Source: a virus. From it: a stretch of DNA of 38,287 nucleotides. Of this stretch, positions 29,203 through 38,287 are shown in pieces. Made by a program: the position numbers and the translations under genes. The notes under the pieces were generated by a model, which saw nothing but the letters and a program-made list of their open reading frames with translations, had not been told where the DNA came from and ran no database searches. The stretch is from positions 1-38,287 of the IMG/VR virus record IMGVR_UViG_3300013131_000007, one strand, 5' to 3'. Numbering within the stretch: the stretch's first letter is position 1; every line of letters starts with the position of its first letter.

Positions 29203-30643
29203 CAGTGTATTTCTTAGAAAACCTCCAACTATACTTGAAAAAGCGCAGAAATATATTTCAAAAAAGGCAAAAAACATTCAAAAAGCATCAGGAGATATAC
29301 AGAAATCATTTAAAAAGAAATTAGGCATTAAAGGCACTTCTGCTGCTAGAGACGTATTTGGATACGATGAAGGCTCTATCGCAGGCAAGATACAAAAAAA
29401 CATAGGAGAATTAAAAGATAAAGCGGAATCAATACCTAAAAATTTAAAAAACACTTCTGCGCAATTAAAAGAAGCTGTTTTTAATAAAGGCAATGCATTT
29501 AAAGAGAATATTAAAGATGTTGGAAAGAATCTTAAAAACAAAGTATATGAAGGAACAAAGTCTCTAAAAAAGAACATAGAAAAAACAAAAGATACTTTGC
29601 AAAATGCCTATCAAGGAAGAGTTAAAGCCAAAGAACTTAAAAATTTTCATGCACAACAACAGAAGAATTTAGATGAATTTGTAAAGGAAAACCCAGTAAA
29701 AGAAGATGCTCCTTTAATACAAAAACGAAAGCCACAAGAAGTAAATCTTAGGAATAGGTTTGATGTAGAGCAAAAACAAGAAATACTGTCTAGCCCAGAA
29801 GATATACAAAAAACAAAAGCTTTAGAAGAATATCACAATGCACAACAAGAGCGTTTTAAAAATTTCTGGGAATCTGATGAAGCAGAAAGAGCTAGTAGTT
29901 TGTTAGACAAACCAGTATCAAATAGCAATATTGTGAAAAATAAGCTTTCTAAATGGTATAACTCATTAAAAGATAATGCTAAAGAAGGTGCCTCATCTAT
30001 TAGAAGAAAATTTGATTCTTTATTTAATCTCTCGTCTTCAGAACAACAACTTAACGAAGGAGATGTATCTTCTTCTATAGTCAATAAAAGATTAGATGAG
30101 TTAAATCCAGAAGTTAAGGCTGGAATGAAAACTGATTTATTAAAGAATCAAAATCCAATAGAACGACAAAATCTTTTGGAAAGCTATGCAGCAGATGACC
30201 CATTTGAAAATTATGTACAAAATCCAGTTAATCTTGAAGACAATATACCTTTAGGAAGACAATTATTTAAAGATTCTGGACAAAGTTTAAATACTCTTGG
30301 AGCTAAGAAATTAGAAAATGTAGATTTTGAATCTATGTTTGGCAACCAACAAAATACATTATTAAAAAGACCGATCATAGAAAATTTACTTCAAAACTCT
30401 AATTTGAATCAAGTGCAAAAAGGAGAGCTAATAGATTCGTTAGTACAATTAAATAGAGAGCATGGATTTTCTAATCTAGATGAATTGCTAAATTATACCG
30501 GAAAAGAACCAAATAAGCTTATTGGCAATATGAAAAGTGGTAATTTCGTTCTTGGCAAGGGATTAAATGGAGAATTGGGAATTGAATCTATACTTGACCA
30601 AGTAAGAAATGAAGCAGTGAATTTGAGTCCACATCAACAGTAA
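29183..30643 (+). CDS. Ejection-type protein, N-terminal part before an in-frame TAA
   Basis: The part has 486 residues from ATG 29183, chosen because GGGAGG lies five bases upstream; an in-frame GTG lies at 29177. It is very rich in Lys, Asn and Glu, with helical repeats (KNLKNKVYEGTKSLKKNIEK). The same frame continues after the stop to 31579 without loss of coding character, so this is probably the first 60 percent of a protein of about 800 residues. Its position after the lysozyme and before the very large protein places it with the ejection proteins. Confidence 0.7.
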   Translation: MRRAKPSSVFLRKPPTILEKAQKYISKKAKNIQKASGDIQKSFKKKLGIKGTSAARDVFGYDEGSIAGKIQKNIGELKDKAESIPKNLKNTSAQLKEAVFNKGNAFKENIKDVGKNLKNKVYEGTKSLKKNIEKTKDTLQNAYQGRVKAKELKNFHAQQQKNLDEFVKENPVKEDAPLIQKRKPQEVNLRNRFDVEQKQEILSSPEDIQKTKALEEYHNAQQERFKNFWESDEAERASSLLDKPVSNSNIVKNKLSKWYNSLKDNAKEGASSIRRKFDSLFNLSSSEQQLNEGDVSSSIVNKRLDELNPEVKAGMKTDLLKNQNPIERQNLLESYAADDPFENYVQNPVNLEDNIPLGRQLFKDSGQSLNTLGAKKLENVDFESMFGNQQNTLLKRPIIENLLQNSNLNQVQKGELIDSLVQLNREHGFSNLDELLNYTGKEPNKLIGNMKSGNFVLGKGLNGELGIESILDQVRNEAVNLSPHQQ

Positions 30644-30748
30644 AATTGGATGCGTATCGAAGGACCAGAGAATTTAGATGAATGGTTAAATTTTCATAGG
30701 AATGGATTAGAACGCCTGCCCTATACTCAAGCAAATGGATTAGCGTAA
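30641..30748 (+). other. Two in-frame TAA codons inside one continuous coding frame
   Basis: TAA at 30641-30643 and TAA at 30746-30748 are 35 codons apart in the frame that runs from 29183 to 31579. The 34 codons between them (for example RIEGPENLDEWLNF) and the codons after the second (KLDALEKERQIAGNEARSNQ) look like the flanking protein. No ribosome binding site starts a new gene directly after either stop. Each TAA could come from a Gln CAA by one C-to-T change. Confidence 0.7.
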
Positions 30749-30880
30749 GGTAAATTAGATGCGTTAGAAAAAGAGCGGCAAATAGCTGGAAACGAAGCTA
30801 GGAGTAATCAATTCGTTGGGAACTTAGGAGCAAATTTAGATAAGGCTCAAAACCAAACGAATACCTTCAATCCATGGTCG

Positions 30881-31579
30881 GTGCCAGAAGAAGAAGGAGC
30901 TATGCCTGGACTTGCAGATAGATTAAGTGGATCAATATCACCCAACGCATCAAATGCATTAAACGTTGCCAACAAATATTTCTTAACTCCTTTAGCGATC
31001 TTAGGAACTGCAAAACAAATCTCAGGTGTAACGAGAAACTATAGGGAACAAGGGCTAAAACAAGGGTTTTTGGATACTTTATTAGGCGGAAGCAATCCAT
31101 TTACAGGTTCTCAGATGTTAACAAGCCAAGAAGGTGGCTTGAGTGGAGAAGAAATAGGAATGGCTCCTGGAGAGCTAGATCAGCAAATTTTGCAAGCAAG
31201 AGAAAGAATGAACCAATCTAGATTCCAATCCAATGGAATTTTAGACGGCATTTCAAACTTTGGGAAAGGTTTAGTTAACAATGTTGCCTATACATTTACA
31301 GGAAATACTCCGTTCCAAGAAACTAACCAAGCTGGTGTTGCCCAATGGCAAAGAGATCCATTACCCGAAGAAAACTCTGCACAAGAAAAACAATATCCTA
31401 CTTCACTGCCACAATATGCTACACCGATGGCACAGGGAGCTACACAGATACCTCAGCAGCAAAATAATGTAGGCTACAATCAACCTAGCGAGCAAGGAGT
31501 GTTGAGAACAAATGTATATACGATGTTAAAGCCATTATTTAGTGGCAGTCAAGCATCGACAAAGAAATTTACGTTTTAG
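30881..31579 (+). CDS. Ejection-type protein, C-terminal in-frame continuation
   Basis: This fragment is in the same frame as the 29183 gene. Its first usable starts are GTG 30881, without a ribosome binding site, and ATG 30902, with AAGGAG two bases before it. It includes a mildly hydrophobic, Gly-rich region (about 1-60) and a Gln/Asn-rich tail (IPQQQNNVGYNQPSEQGVL). If the upstream stops are read through, it is the C-terminus of the same protein. If not, it may be made weakly by re-initiation. The real upstream limit of the coding frame is at 30644 or earlier. Confidence 0.55.
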   Translation: MPEEEGAMPGLADRLSGSISPNASNALNVANKYFLTPLAILGTAKQISGVTRNYREQGLKQGFLDTLLGGSNPFTGSQMLTSQEGGLSGEEIGMAPGELDQQILQARERMNQSRFQSNGILDGISNFGKGLVNNVAYTFTGNTPFQETNQAGVAQWQRDPLPEENSAQEKQYPTSLPQYATPMAQGATQIPQQQNNVGYNQPSEQGVLRTNVYTMLKPLFSGSQASTKKFTF

Positions 31580-31587
31580 GAGTGATT

Positions 31588-34500
31588 ATGCAAAATTCTA
31601 AATGGAATCCACATGCAAGAAATCAAAACCAAAGGGAAGAAGCTGGAGCACCTGGAACTTTAAATCCTGGCGGATGGAATATATTTAAAGACTATACTCA
31701 CCCTGTAAATGCAGGAATGGAATTGCCTAGATTCAGGTCATTTGATGACTCCATTCCATCACAAAAGGCATCACCGAATATGGGGTTTTGGAATACAATT
31801 TTTGTTCCGGAGGAGAAGAAGAACCCTGCTCAACCTCGTGGGTATAGCGAAGAAACTTACTTTCAAAAGTTGGCGGACGACTTATTGAGTGGAGCTGGAG
31901 TTGATTTTGACCTAAGTAAGCCACAAGTGATTAATACGATATCTGATAGGCTTGATAAAACGTTCAACACGTTGGGTAGAAATGTTTTGTTGAATCCACA
32001 CTATACAAATCAAGACTATATCTCTAAATTTGGAAACTTTCTAGGTCAAAAACCGGAATTTAGAGATTACAAAGATTTAATAAACAGTTTAGTAGGTGGT
32101 TTCAAAAAAGACGAGGCTAAGCTTAATGAACTAGAAAAGGAAATCAATACCATTTCTCCTCAACTGTTTGGTGATGTTTTAAGGCAGGATTTAACCAATT
32201 TAGCATCTCATCCGAAATTGCCGTATTTTAATGCATCACAACAATATTTTCCAGAAACGGCTAGATTCATAGCAAATGCAGAAGACAAAAAAGCTATGTC
32301 CGATTTAATGACGACTGAATTCGAGCCTACATTTAAACAACTTGCAAGGACCCCTCTAACCAATGCTGCGAATGCAACTGATGTATATGATTTTTTCAGG
32401 GGATTTAAAAGGCTTTCTGAGCAAGGAGCTTTGCCACATGAATTAAGAAAGAATCCTGTCATGGGAAATTTAACGAATTGGATGCAAAAGCACTATGGGA
32501 CATTTCCAAATGCTACATTTGAAGATGGGCCATTTGTTCCGGGAAGCAAAACTCTTGAATTAATACCCGAGGAAGAAAGGAGCGAAATTACGAATTGGTT
32601 TCCAAAGTTCCAAGAAGTTTCCGCGATAAAAGACTTAGAGAATGCCGTATCTGATCTTTTTAAAAGCATGAAAACAAAGCAAGAACAAGAAGCTAAGGAA
32701 GGCGAGGCATTAAAATCACCAGAAAAATCTAAAGAATTCACGGAAACAGCTCTTAATTTAGGTGGTAGTCCATATATAGCAAATTTGGTTAGCAGAATGG
32801 CCGAGAGCTTAAAGGCTACACCTGAAAAGTTGCCTAAAGCATTGGCTGAAAACCCAATGGCAACCTCATTACAAGATTTTGCGAAAGATCAGGCAATAGA
32901 CGCTTTTTTAGCCAGTCACAAAGGAGACAAAAAGTGGCAAGATGCTTTAAAACAAGAGCTTAAAAAGGCATGGCTTCCATACTTGAATCAAAACTTGGTA
33001 TTTGCGGATAGTATTGATGAATTCGTTAATCAAGTAGGAAAAAACATAGAAGATACTGGGGGACTAGAAGAGGTTCTTAAACGTGCTAAAAAAGAAAATT
33101 TTGCGCCATCTAAAATTCAAGAGGAATTTGTATCAAATCTAATACAAAAAAAAGAAAACGAATTAAAGCGCCTTCAAAATATATTAAATGCTAAACAAGA
33201 AGTTCAGAAGCTAAAAAGTGCATTTCAAGAAAATCCAGAAGCTTTTGTAGAGAAAGCAAAAAAACGAATACCAGAAAAGCAAAAAGAAATTAAAAATAAT
33301 GATATACTAGATGATTTTAAAATTATAGATGAAAATGAACAAGAAATTTTTCCAAATGAATTAAATAATTTTTTAAATCACAATGCAACCCCAGTAAATG
33401 AAACAATTTCACAAGAGTTGATTAATGGGTCGATTCCAGAAGAAGCAAGCAAAAAAGCCAGCGAATTATTTTTGCAAGAAAATCCTCTGATAAAAGAGTA
33501 TTTGGTAGATACAAATCAAACTGCAAAAAATGCATCCGAGGAATTTAGGGGTAATATAGAAAATTATGTATTTCATGAGCTTCTTAATCCACTTACCCTA
33601 CCCTACGTTAATGCAAGCGAGATAAAAGAAGCGGTAATAAATCCTGCTGTAAATGAATTCGAGCTGGAAGAATTAAAAAAGAAAAAATTAGATGCATTAA
33701 AAGAAGGAATATCAAATCTTTCTAATGATTTTAAAGAAAATAAACACGAATATTACGATAGCTTTGAAGTAATAGAGCAAAGCTTGAAAAAACTCGCGGA
33801 ATTAAACGCGATTATTAATGACTTGAAAAATTCAAATGGATTAACTGAAGATGATTTAAATGCCATCAACGCGCAAGAGAAATCTCTAAAAGATTTAAAA
33901 CAGAAGATTTCAAATTATGTATTTGAAGTCTTTTCAACAAAAACGGATGATTATTTGAGATTCTTCGTTGAAAGTAAATTTCCCGAACATAGCCCGGAAG
34001 CGAGTTTTGTTGAAGAGTACCCATCTTTTGATGAATTAAAGGAGATAGTAGATAAAATAGGAGGAAATAAAGAAATACTAGAGAGTCTAGATAGGTTGAG
34101 GATTTTTCACGAGGAAACAAAGGGAAGAGAAGAAAACACAGATGTTGCACGGATTTTACCAGATATTGAAGCTATACAAAAATATTTCGAAGGAGATGAT
34201 TTCCGTCAGAAATATTTGGAATATATTAATGAAGCAAGTAATCCAGGTATTTTAGCTAATAATTTAAAACTCAATACATGGCGAGAATATCTCGATATGT
34301 TTGAGAGACTCGATCAAGACAAAAGAAAAGATTTAGCTACAATAGAGACGGTTTTAAGTGACCTAAAAAGCTTTAAGCCAATTACCAAAAAAGAAAAAGA
34401 AACAGTAGCGGATTTAATTGAGCGTATAAACTCCATAATAGATATCAATGGTGGAAAAAGAAGAGCAGAGCCAGTAATTAGAGAGATTTTAAATAGCAAA

Positions 34501-36567
34501 GACTTGATTAAAAAGGGAAGTCAATTTCTAGAAGATGACAAAGAAGGAAGTTTTTTTGGCATGGAGCCGAAATTGAAACGAACATTCTTGGAAAAACTTG
34601 GCCCAACTCAAAAGGCTAATATCGCTTTGTATTTAAAAAAGTTTAATGCAAACGAAGTTAATAACATAGCGAATGAGTTTGGAAGACTTGGTATATTTCA
34701 AACGTTTGCCATCTTAGGTAAGTTACATGGGCAAGATAAAACAGTAAAAGCCGCCATGGAGGAATTTGGAAGCAAGCTCTGGACTGATGAGCAGAAGAAA
34801 ATTTTAAGCGAAATAACAAAGATAAATCCAGATAGGCTGACCCCAAATCAGCGACTAGATATTCTTAACAAATTAATAGAAGGAGGGGTAATATTAGCAG
34901 AGGAGGCTTTAGACGAAGAAGGACTAAAGCAGCTCGCGGAGAGAAAAACAGAGTTAGAAAAAATACAGCAGGAACGAGCTGAATTAGAAAAACAAGGACT
35001 TGTTGAGCCTATACAGCCAGTTAATTCTACTGCAGTGGTAGAAGAAGCAGAACTAGGAAAACAAGATATGCAGAAAACAAACGAAGAAATTGCACAAATA
35101 GAATCAGGGCTTGCCAAAGAAGAACTCAAAGCAAAAGAGTTGGAGGGAAAGAGCGTAGAGGAAGAAAAGCAATTGAAAGAACTAGAATCAGAGGGAGAGA
35201 AGGCTCTCACGAGCTTTCCTAAAGTTGGTATCGCTAAATTTTATAAAGATGAGAGCAGTATAGAAGAAGGGGGGAAAAAAATGGATACGCTAAAGAAGAT
35301 AATATCACCCTTTAATGCTGGTACCGACTTTGGGGGTAGAGATAATAAATACACTGGTTTTTCAATCTTTTATTTGCACCCGAAGTCACGCAACAAAGAA
35401 AATCCTTATACGATATTGGCTAGCACAAGGGATAATAATTATCTATATAATCTCCTGCAAAACAACGAAGCAGCTGATGTTTCATTTTTTAAATATCTAA
35501 TGGATATAGAAGATGGAAATGAACCTCCATTCGAACTGTATATTCAGCTAGATCGTGACCATGTTTTGGATAATATCAGTACTTTTTACAAAAGATCAGC
35601 ACGACAAATAAAGGCTTATAATCCAGAGCGCAGAACTGGACAACACATACCAGAGTCAGCAAATTTATTCGAGAGGGATTATATAGGAGACTATATCCTT
35701 GCCAATCCGGATATATCACTAGCAGCACAAGTCCCAAGCCTTGTAGAAAAAGTACAAGATATGTATGGCGTGTTAAAGGACATTATTCCAAACTTCAAAG
35801 AGCCTGAAAGCTACAAAGAAATGGAGAGCTTAATAGGTAACGACGATTACAAAAAGAGATTTGAGGTTACAGGGCGTGCCAAGTTAGATCTGGAAAAGAT
35901 ACTCAAAGATCATCTGGAGTCAGAAAAAAAAGGTCTAGAAAAAGACAAGCTGGAATTAGATAAGATACAAGCTGAGCTAGCAAGTGAAAAAATCAAAAAA
36001 GAAAGGCTAAAGAAGGGATTAGATGCGAGACGGAATCAAATTCTAAATAACATTGAAAGCGCGCTAAAGAGCAAGTATATGGAATTTGGCAACGATAAAC
36101 TTTTAGTGTATACCCCAGATTTAGCATCTTTGCAGTCTAAACTACCACAGAACTTTGAGATGGAAAAGGACTTCATCTTGGGTGATACAGGAACACATCT
36201 AGTGTTGCTTAAGTTTGATCCTCATTTGTTATCTGAGATTGATCGAGACTCTCTGAAATTCTTACTGGACCACAAGGCAGATAACATCTTCCCTGGAAAA
36301 ACGCATAAAGATATGACAAAAGCAGCAAATGATCTTGGGGCTGAGAATCGAGAAGAGTTCAATAAGAGGCAAAAAGAGTACGATGAAAAGTTAGCGCAGA
36401 ATATAAAAGCGGGCCAAGATATAATAGAAAGATACAATGCGGAGGTTATCAAAAGACTTGAGGAAGAGGCAAAGAAGAAGGAATTCAACTGGGGTGTAGC
36501 AATTGTGACTGGAGCGTTATTTGGCCTTCCAGCTGGGATAGCTGCAGGAGCAGCGGCGGCGAATTAA
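31588..36567 (+). CDS. Giant internal virion/ejection protein
   Basis: The protein has 1659 residues from ATG 31588, chosen because AGGAG lies five bases upstream; an in-frame GTG lies at 31582. It is largely helical and charged, with several coiled coils. One of about 100 residues (near 1130-1210) precedes a more globular region (KVGIAKFYKDESS through NYLYNLLQNNEA). The C-terminus is a Gly/Ala-rich hydrophobic segment (VTGALFGLPAGIAAGAAAAN). Size and ending resemble large podoviral ejection proteins such as T7 gp16, but no transglycosylase or peptidase motif was recognised. It should form part of the conduit for DNA across the host envelope. Confidence 0.6.
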   Translation: MQNSKWNPHARNQNQREEAGAPGTLNPGGWNIFKDYTHPVNAGMELPRFRSFDDSIPSQKASPNMGFWNTIFVPEEKKNPAQPRGYSEETYFQKLADDLLSGAGVDFDLSKPQVINTISDRLDKTFNTLGRNVLLNPHYTNQDYISKFGNFLGQKPEFRDYKDLINSLVGGFKKDEAKLNELEKEINTISPQLFGDVLRQDLTNLASHPKLPYFNASQQYFPETARFIANAEDKKAMSDLMTTEFEPTFKQLARTPLTNAANATDVYDFFRGFKRLSEQGALPHELRKNPVMGNLTNWMQKHYGTFPNATFEDGPFVPGSKTLELIPEEERSEITNWFPKFQEVSAIKDLENAVSDLFKSMKTKQEQEAKEGEALKSPEKSKEFTETALNLGGSPYIANLVSRMAESLKATPEKLPKALAENPMATSLQDFAKDQAIDAFLASHKGDKKWQDALKQELKKAWLPYLNQNLVFADSIDEFVNQVGKNIEDTGGLEEVLKRAKKENFAPSKIQEEFVSNLIQKKENELKRLQNILNAKQEVQKLKSAFQENPEAFVEKAKKRIPEKQKEIKNNDILDDFKIIDENEQEIFPNELNNFLNHNATPVNETISQELINGSIPEEASKKASELFLQENPLIKEYLVDTNQTAKNASEEFRGNIENYVFHELLNPLTLPYVNASEIKEAVINPAVNEFELEELKKKKLDALKEGISNLSNDFKENKHEYYDSFEVIEQSLKKLAELNAIINDLKNSNGLTEDDLNAINAQEKSLKDLKQKISNYVFEVFSTKTDDYLRFFVESKFPEHSPEASFVEEYPSFDELKEIVDKIGGNKEILESLDRLRIFHEETKGREENTDVARILPDIEAIQKYFEGDDFRQKYLEYINEASNPGILANNLKLNTWREYLDMFERLDQDKRKDLATIETVLSDLKSFKPITKKEKETVADLIERINSIIDINGGKRRAEPVIREILNSKDLIKKGSQFLEDDKEGSFFGMEPKLKRTFLEKLGPTQKANIALYLKKFNANEVNNIANEFGRLGIFQTFAILGKLHGQDKTVKAAMEEFGSKLWTDEQKKILSEITKINPDRLTPNQRLDILNKLIEGGVILAEEALDEEGLKQLAERKTELEKIQQERAELEKQGLVEPIQPVNSTAVVEEAELGKQDMQKTNEEIAQIESGLAKEELKAKELEGKSVEEEKQLKELESEGEKALTSFPKVGIAKFYKDESSIEEGGKKMDTLKKIISPFNAGTDFGGRDNKYTGFSIFYLHPKSRNKENPYTILASTRDNNYLYNLLQNNEAADVSFFKYLMDIEDGNEPPFELYIQLDRDHVLDNISTFYKRSARQIKAYNPERRTGQHIPESANLFERDYIGDYILANPDISLAAQVPSLVEKVQDMYGVLKDIIPNFKEPESYKEMESLIGNDDYKKRFEVTGRAKLDLEKILKDHLESEKKGLEKDKLELDKIQAELASEKIKKERLKKGLDARRNQILNNIESALKSKYMEFGNDKLLVYTPDLASLQSKLPQNFEMEKDFILGDTGTHLVLLKFDPHLLSEIDRDSLKFLLDHKADNIFPGKTHKDMTKAANDLGAENREEFNKRQKEYDEKLAQNIKAGQDIIERYNAEVIKRLEEEAKKKEFNWGVAIVTGALFGLPAGIAAGAAAAN

Positions 36568-36596
36568 AATAAAAATGACTTAAAAGGAGGAAAAAG

Positions 36597-37589
36597 ATGG
36601 TACTACAATATTTTTTACCAGCAGCAGCATCTATGTATGGTGCATGGAGTGCTAATAAGGCACAGGAAAGGCAAGCAAAATTAATGCGCGATTTAGCTAT
36701 GATGCAACAACAGGCATCTAAGGAATTGTATGACAAAGAAAGAGAGCGTGAGGAAATAAAAAAGTCAAAATCATTAGACGCTTACGACTTTCTAAAGGGA
36801 AGGAGAAAAGAAACCGATGATTTAGTTAGCAAGTTGATTGGGAAGTATGACGAGGATGTTAAGCCATACATGGAAAAGCAAATGCTTGCATTGAATGATC
36901 CTGCTAAATATTGGGAATACATCAAAGACACAACTGCAAATAGTCCCCAAATGGGAAAAGCTAGAGAAAAGGCTATGGAGACAAACGATGGAATGAGAGC
37001 CAGGGCTAATGCATCTGGCATGCTTCCTGGTAGTGTATTAGATGGATTAATCAATAACGCATCCACAAAACTCTTTGAAGAAGGTATGATGGGAGCTAAT
37101 GATGTGATGGATAACAAACAAAAAAGCCAGTTACAAAACCTACTAGGCAAATTAGAGAGAGACATTGGCGGAGCGAGAGGAAAGTACAAAGATGAGGCTG
37201 AGGATATTTTGAGCCGGCTTGGGATAGAGATTGGATCTAGTGACGCACTAAGTAATCTAGCAAGAGAGCGATTTAGCGGAGACAACGAAATAAACCAAAG
37301 GAGAGCTGGAATAGAATCGGCCGATATAGCTAGAAAGAGTCAGTTTAAACAGGCTATGCTTAAAGAGCTTGGTCCTTTGATTTACGGAAAAGAGTCCGAT
37401 CCTTCGCAAGAAATGTTGGACCTTCTAATGGAAAAAGAGCTCTCAAGTAATCCAGATATCTTAAAGCGCTTCCAAAAACTAAGAGACACTCGCAAAGGAT
37501 CAGATTGGAATCTTCTTGACTGGGCTAAGAAAAAATGGGATTTATTAGGCAAGGTTAGAAACGAAGGAGTTGGAGAGAAAAAATCTTAA
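36597..37589 (+). CDS. Internal virion protein candidate
   Basis: The protein has 330 residues, with AAGGAGG before the ATG. An N-terminal Ala-rich helix (LPAAASMYGAWSANKAQERQ) leads into a charged coiled coil and a conserved-looking middle (ANASGMLPGSVLDGLINNAS). This resembles the small ejection proteins of podoviruses such as P22 gp7 or T7 gp14, which start with a membrane-active helix. The role is inferred from neighbours. Confidence 0.6.
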   Translation: MVLQYFLPAAASMYGAWSANKAQERQAKLMRDLAMMQQQASKELYDKEREREEIKKSKSLDAYDFLKGRRKETDDLVSKLIGKYDEDVKPYMEKQMLALNDPAKYWEYIKDTTANSPQMGKAREKAMETNDGMRARANASGMLPGSVLDGLINNASTKLFEEGMMGANDVMDNKQKSQLQNLLGKLERDIGGARGKYKDEAEDILSRLGIEIGSSDALSNLARERFSGDNEINQRRAGIESADIARKSQFKQAMLKELGPLIYGKESDPSQEMLDLLMEKELSSNPDILKRFQKLRDTRKGSDWNLLDWAKKKWDLLGKVRNEGVGEKKS

Positions 37590-37603
37590 ATTGAGGAGGA
37601 AAT

Positions 37604-38287
37604 ATGATGAATGATTTAGGGCAATGGATAGCTCAACACCAAAAAGAAGAGGAGCTCAAGGATGCTAAAAAGCAAGAGTTTTATGTTGCTTTAATGGCTC
37701 TGTTAAATAAGATGGTTGGCAAAGAAAAAGAACAGGAACGCTATGAGAAGGAGATGGCGTATAGAATGGAAAAAGACAAAGAGCATAGAAAGCTCTCCGA
37801 AAAACAAATAAATGCACAAATCGCTCATCAAAAGGCCATGGAGGGCATAGCTCAACAAAGGACTTCACAGCAACAGCCAAGAGAAAGCGCCTTTGATAAA
37901 GCTCTGGCGAACCAAAATGCAAAAAGGCTAATCGAAATACAGAGACAGGCGGATAAAAATCCTGATATCAAATACTATACTAGTAGTTTTAGAGAGGCAA
38001 TGAATAAAGCAAATATACCTGGGTGGAAGAGAAAATTCCCATTTGATTATGGACGTGATAAGCTTGTAACGACACACGACACAGATGCTGTTGCACAAAT
38101 GAACGAAGCGAATACAAACCTCATGGGGATGATTAAACTCTTTGAGAAAGAGGGACAGGTTGATAGATTTGAGAGACAGTTGTTGCAAAATGCGTTACCT
38201 ACTCCAATGAAGAGCAAGGAATTAAATGAAAAAGGTCTGGAGTATATAGAAATGAAATCTGATTTAATAGCAAAAAGAGCAGCGGCG
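37604..38287 (+). CDS. Ejection-type internal virion protein, N-terminal part (continues at base 1)
   Basis: GGAGG lies before ATG 37604; a second in-frame ATG follows at once. The frame is open to the end of the window and continues at base 124 to the stop at 1644, giving about 734 residues when the ends are joined. The first 110 residues are a charged helix (EKDKEHRKLSEKQINAQIAH). The C-terminal part holds the Gly/Ala-rich segments described at 1-1644. No enzyme motif was recognised. Confidence 0.7.
   Translation, partial: MMNDLGQWIAQHQKEEELKDAKKQEFYVALMALLNKMVGKEKEQERYEKEMAYRMEKDKEHRKLSEKQINAQIAHQKAMEGIAQQRTSQQQPRESAFDKALANQNAKRLIEIQRQADKNPDIKYYTSSFREAMNKANIPGWKRKFPFDYGRDKLVTTHDTDAVAQMNEANTNLMGMIKLFEKEGQVDRFERQLLQNALPTPMKSKELNEKGLEYIEMKSDLIAKRAAA
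38165..38287. repeat. Terminal direct repeat, right copy
   Basis: Exact copy of bases 1-123. It lets the ends be joined into a circle of 38,164 bases without breaking the reading frame of the gene that spans it. Confidence 0.95.

Noticed and set aside
29183-31579. Genome-wide reassignment of TAA to a sense codon
   Set aside because: TAA ends many genes, including late ones (1644, 22865, 36567, 37589), each followed by a ribosome site or a new gene. Only this gene has internal TAA codons.
36782-37285. 167-codon minus-strand frame opposite the 36597 gene
   Set aside because: Ser/Leu-rich shadow product without a ribosome site, inside a clear plus-strand gene.

Overview
The window is a complete, AT-rich genome of a short-tailed (P22-like) phage, opened inside a gene. 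Bases 1-123 are repeated exactly at 38165-38287, and the reading frame of the last gene runs through that repeat into the first one. The molecule is therefore circular, or circularly permuted, with about 38,164 unique bases. The P22-type terminase and portal, a P22-type coat protein, a scaffold-like protein, a needle-like coiled coil and a block of large ejection-type proteins fit a headful-packaging podovirus. No integrase, DNA polymerase, helicase, partition gene, tRNA or CRISPR array was recognised. The host is probably an alphaproteobacterium with an AT-rich genome, perhaps a Rickettsiales-type intracellular symbiont. This is inferred from the base composition, an Adr/OmpA-like outer-membrane barrel with a signal peptide, and a CCDC90/DUF1640-like protein. 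It is a hypothesis only.

Layout. (1) 1700-4020, plus strand except two small minus-strand ORFs: an accessory island with a HicA/HicB toxin-antitoxin pair, a Panacea-domain protein, a tiny NrdD/glycyl-radical-like protein, a VRR-NUC nuclease and a short HigA-like antitoxin behind a near-consensus promoter and operator. (2) 4094-9942, minus strand: the leftward arm. It starts from a strong promoter at 10030-10002 and encodes many very small membrane proteins, a Sak4-like ATPase with a PD-(D/E)XK exonuclease (recombination), a tandem pair of paralogous small proteins, an outer-membrane barrel with its own leader and terminator, and a three-gene group with an ImmA/IrrE-type peptidase. (3) 10137-13750, plus: an excisionase-type HTH protein, a probable replication initiator and unknown genes. 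(4) 13799-17033, plus: an operon from an extended -10 promoter with an unknown protein, a class-3 lipase, the small terminase candidate, an AlpA-like regulator and small unknowns. (5) 17033-28242, plus: large terminase, a separately promoted coiled-coil membrane protein, portal, tail hub candidate, scaffold, two related coat proteins in tandem, adaptor and needle candidates. (6) 28253-29202: a nuclease with an altered active site and a lysozyme. (7) 29183-38287 and on to 1644: four large ejection-type proteins, one interrupted by two in-frame TAA codons.

How the parts work together. The divergent promoters at 9943-10136 separate leftward recombination and host-modifying functions from rightward replication and late genes. 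Three accessory genes (hicA, the 18640 coiled-coil gene and the 3808 antitoxin) each carry their own sigma70-type promoter with an inverted repeat or repeated box at or near it, so they could be expressed from a resident genome while late genes are silent. Toxin-antitoxin genes, a surface protein and an ImmA-like peptidase without an integrase suggest either a phage-plasmid life style or a temperate phage whose integrase is not recognisable.

The points most worth following up are: the tandem coat paralogs; the phage-encoded lipase; the two in-frame TAA codons in an ejection gene; two mutually exclusive hairpins in front of the scaffold ribosome binding site; the boxed promoter of the coiled-coil gene; and the surface barrel.
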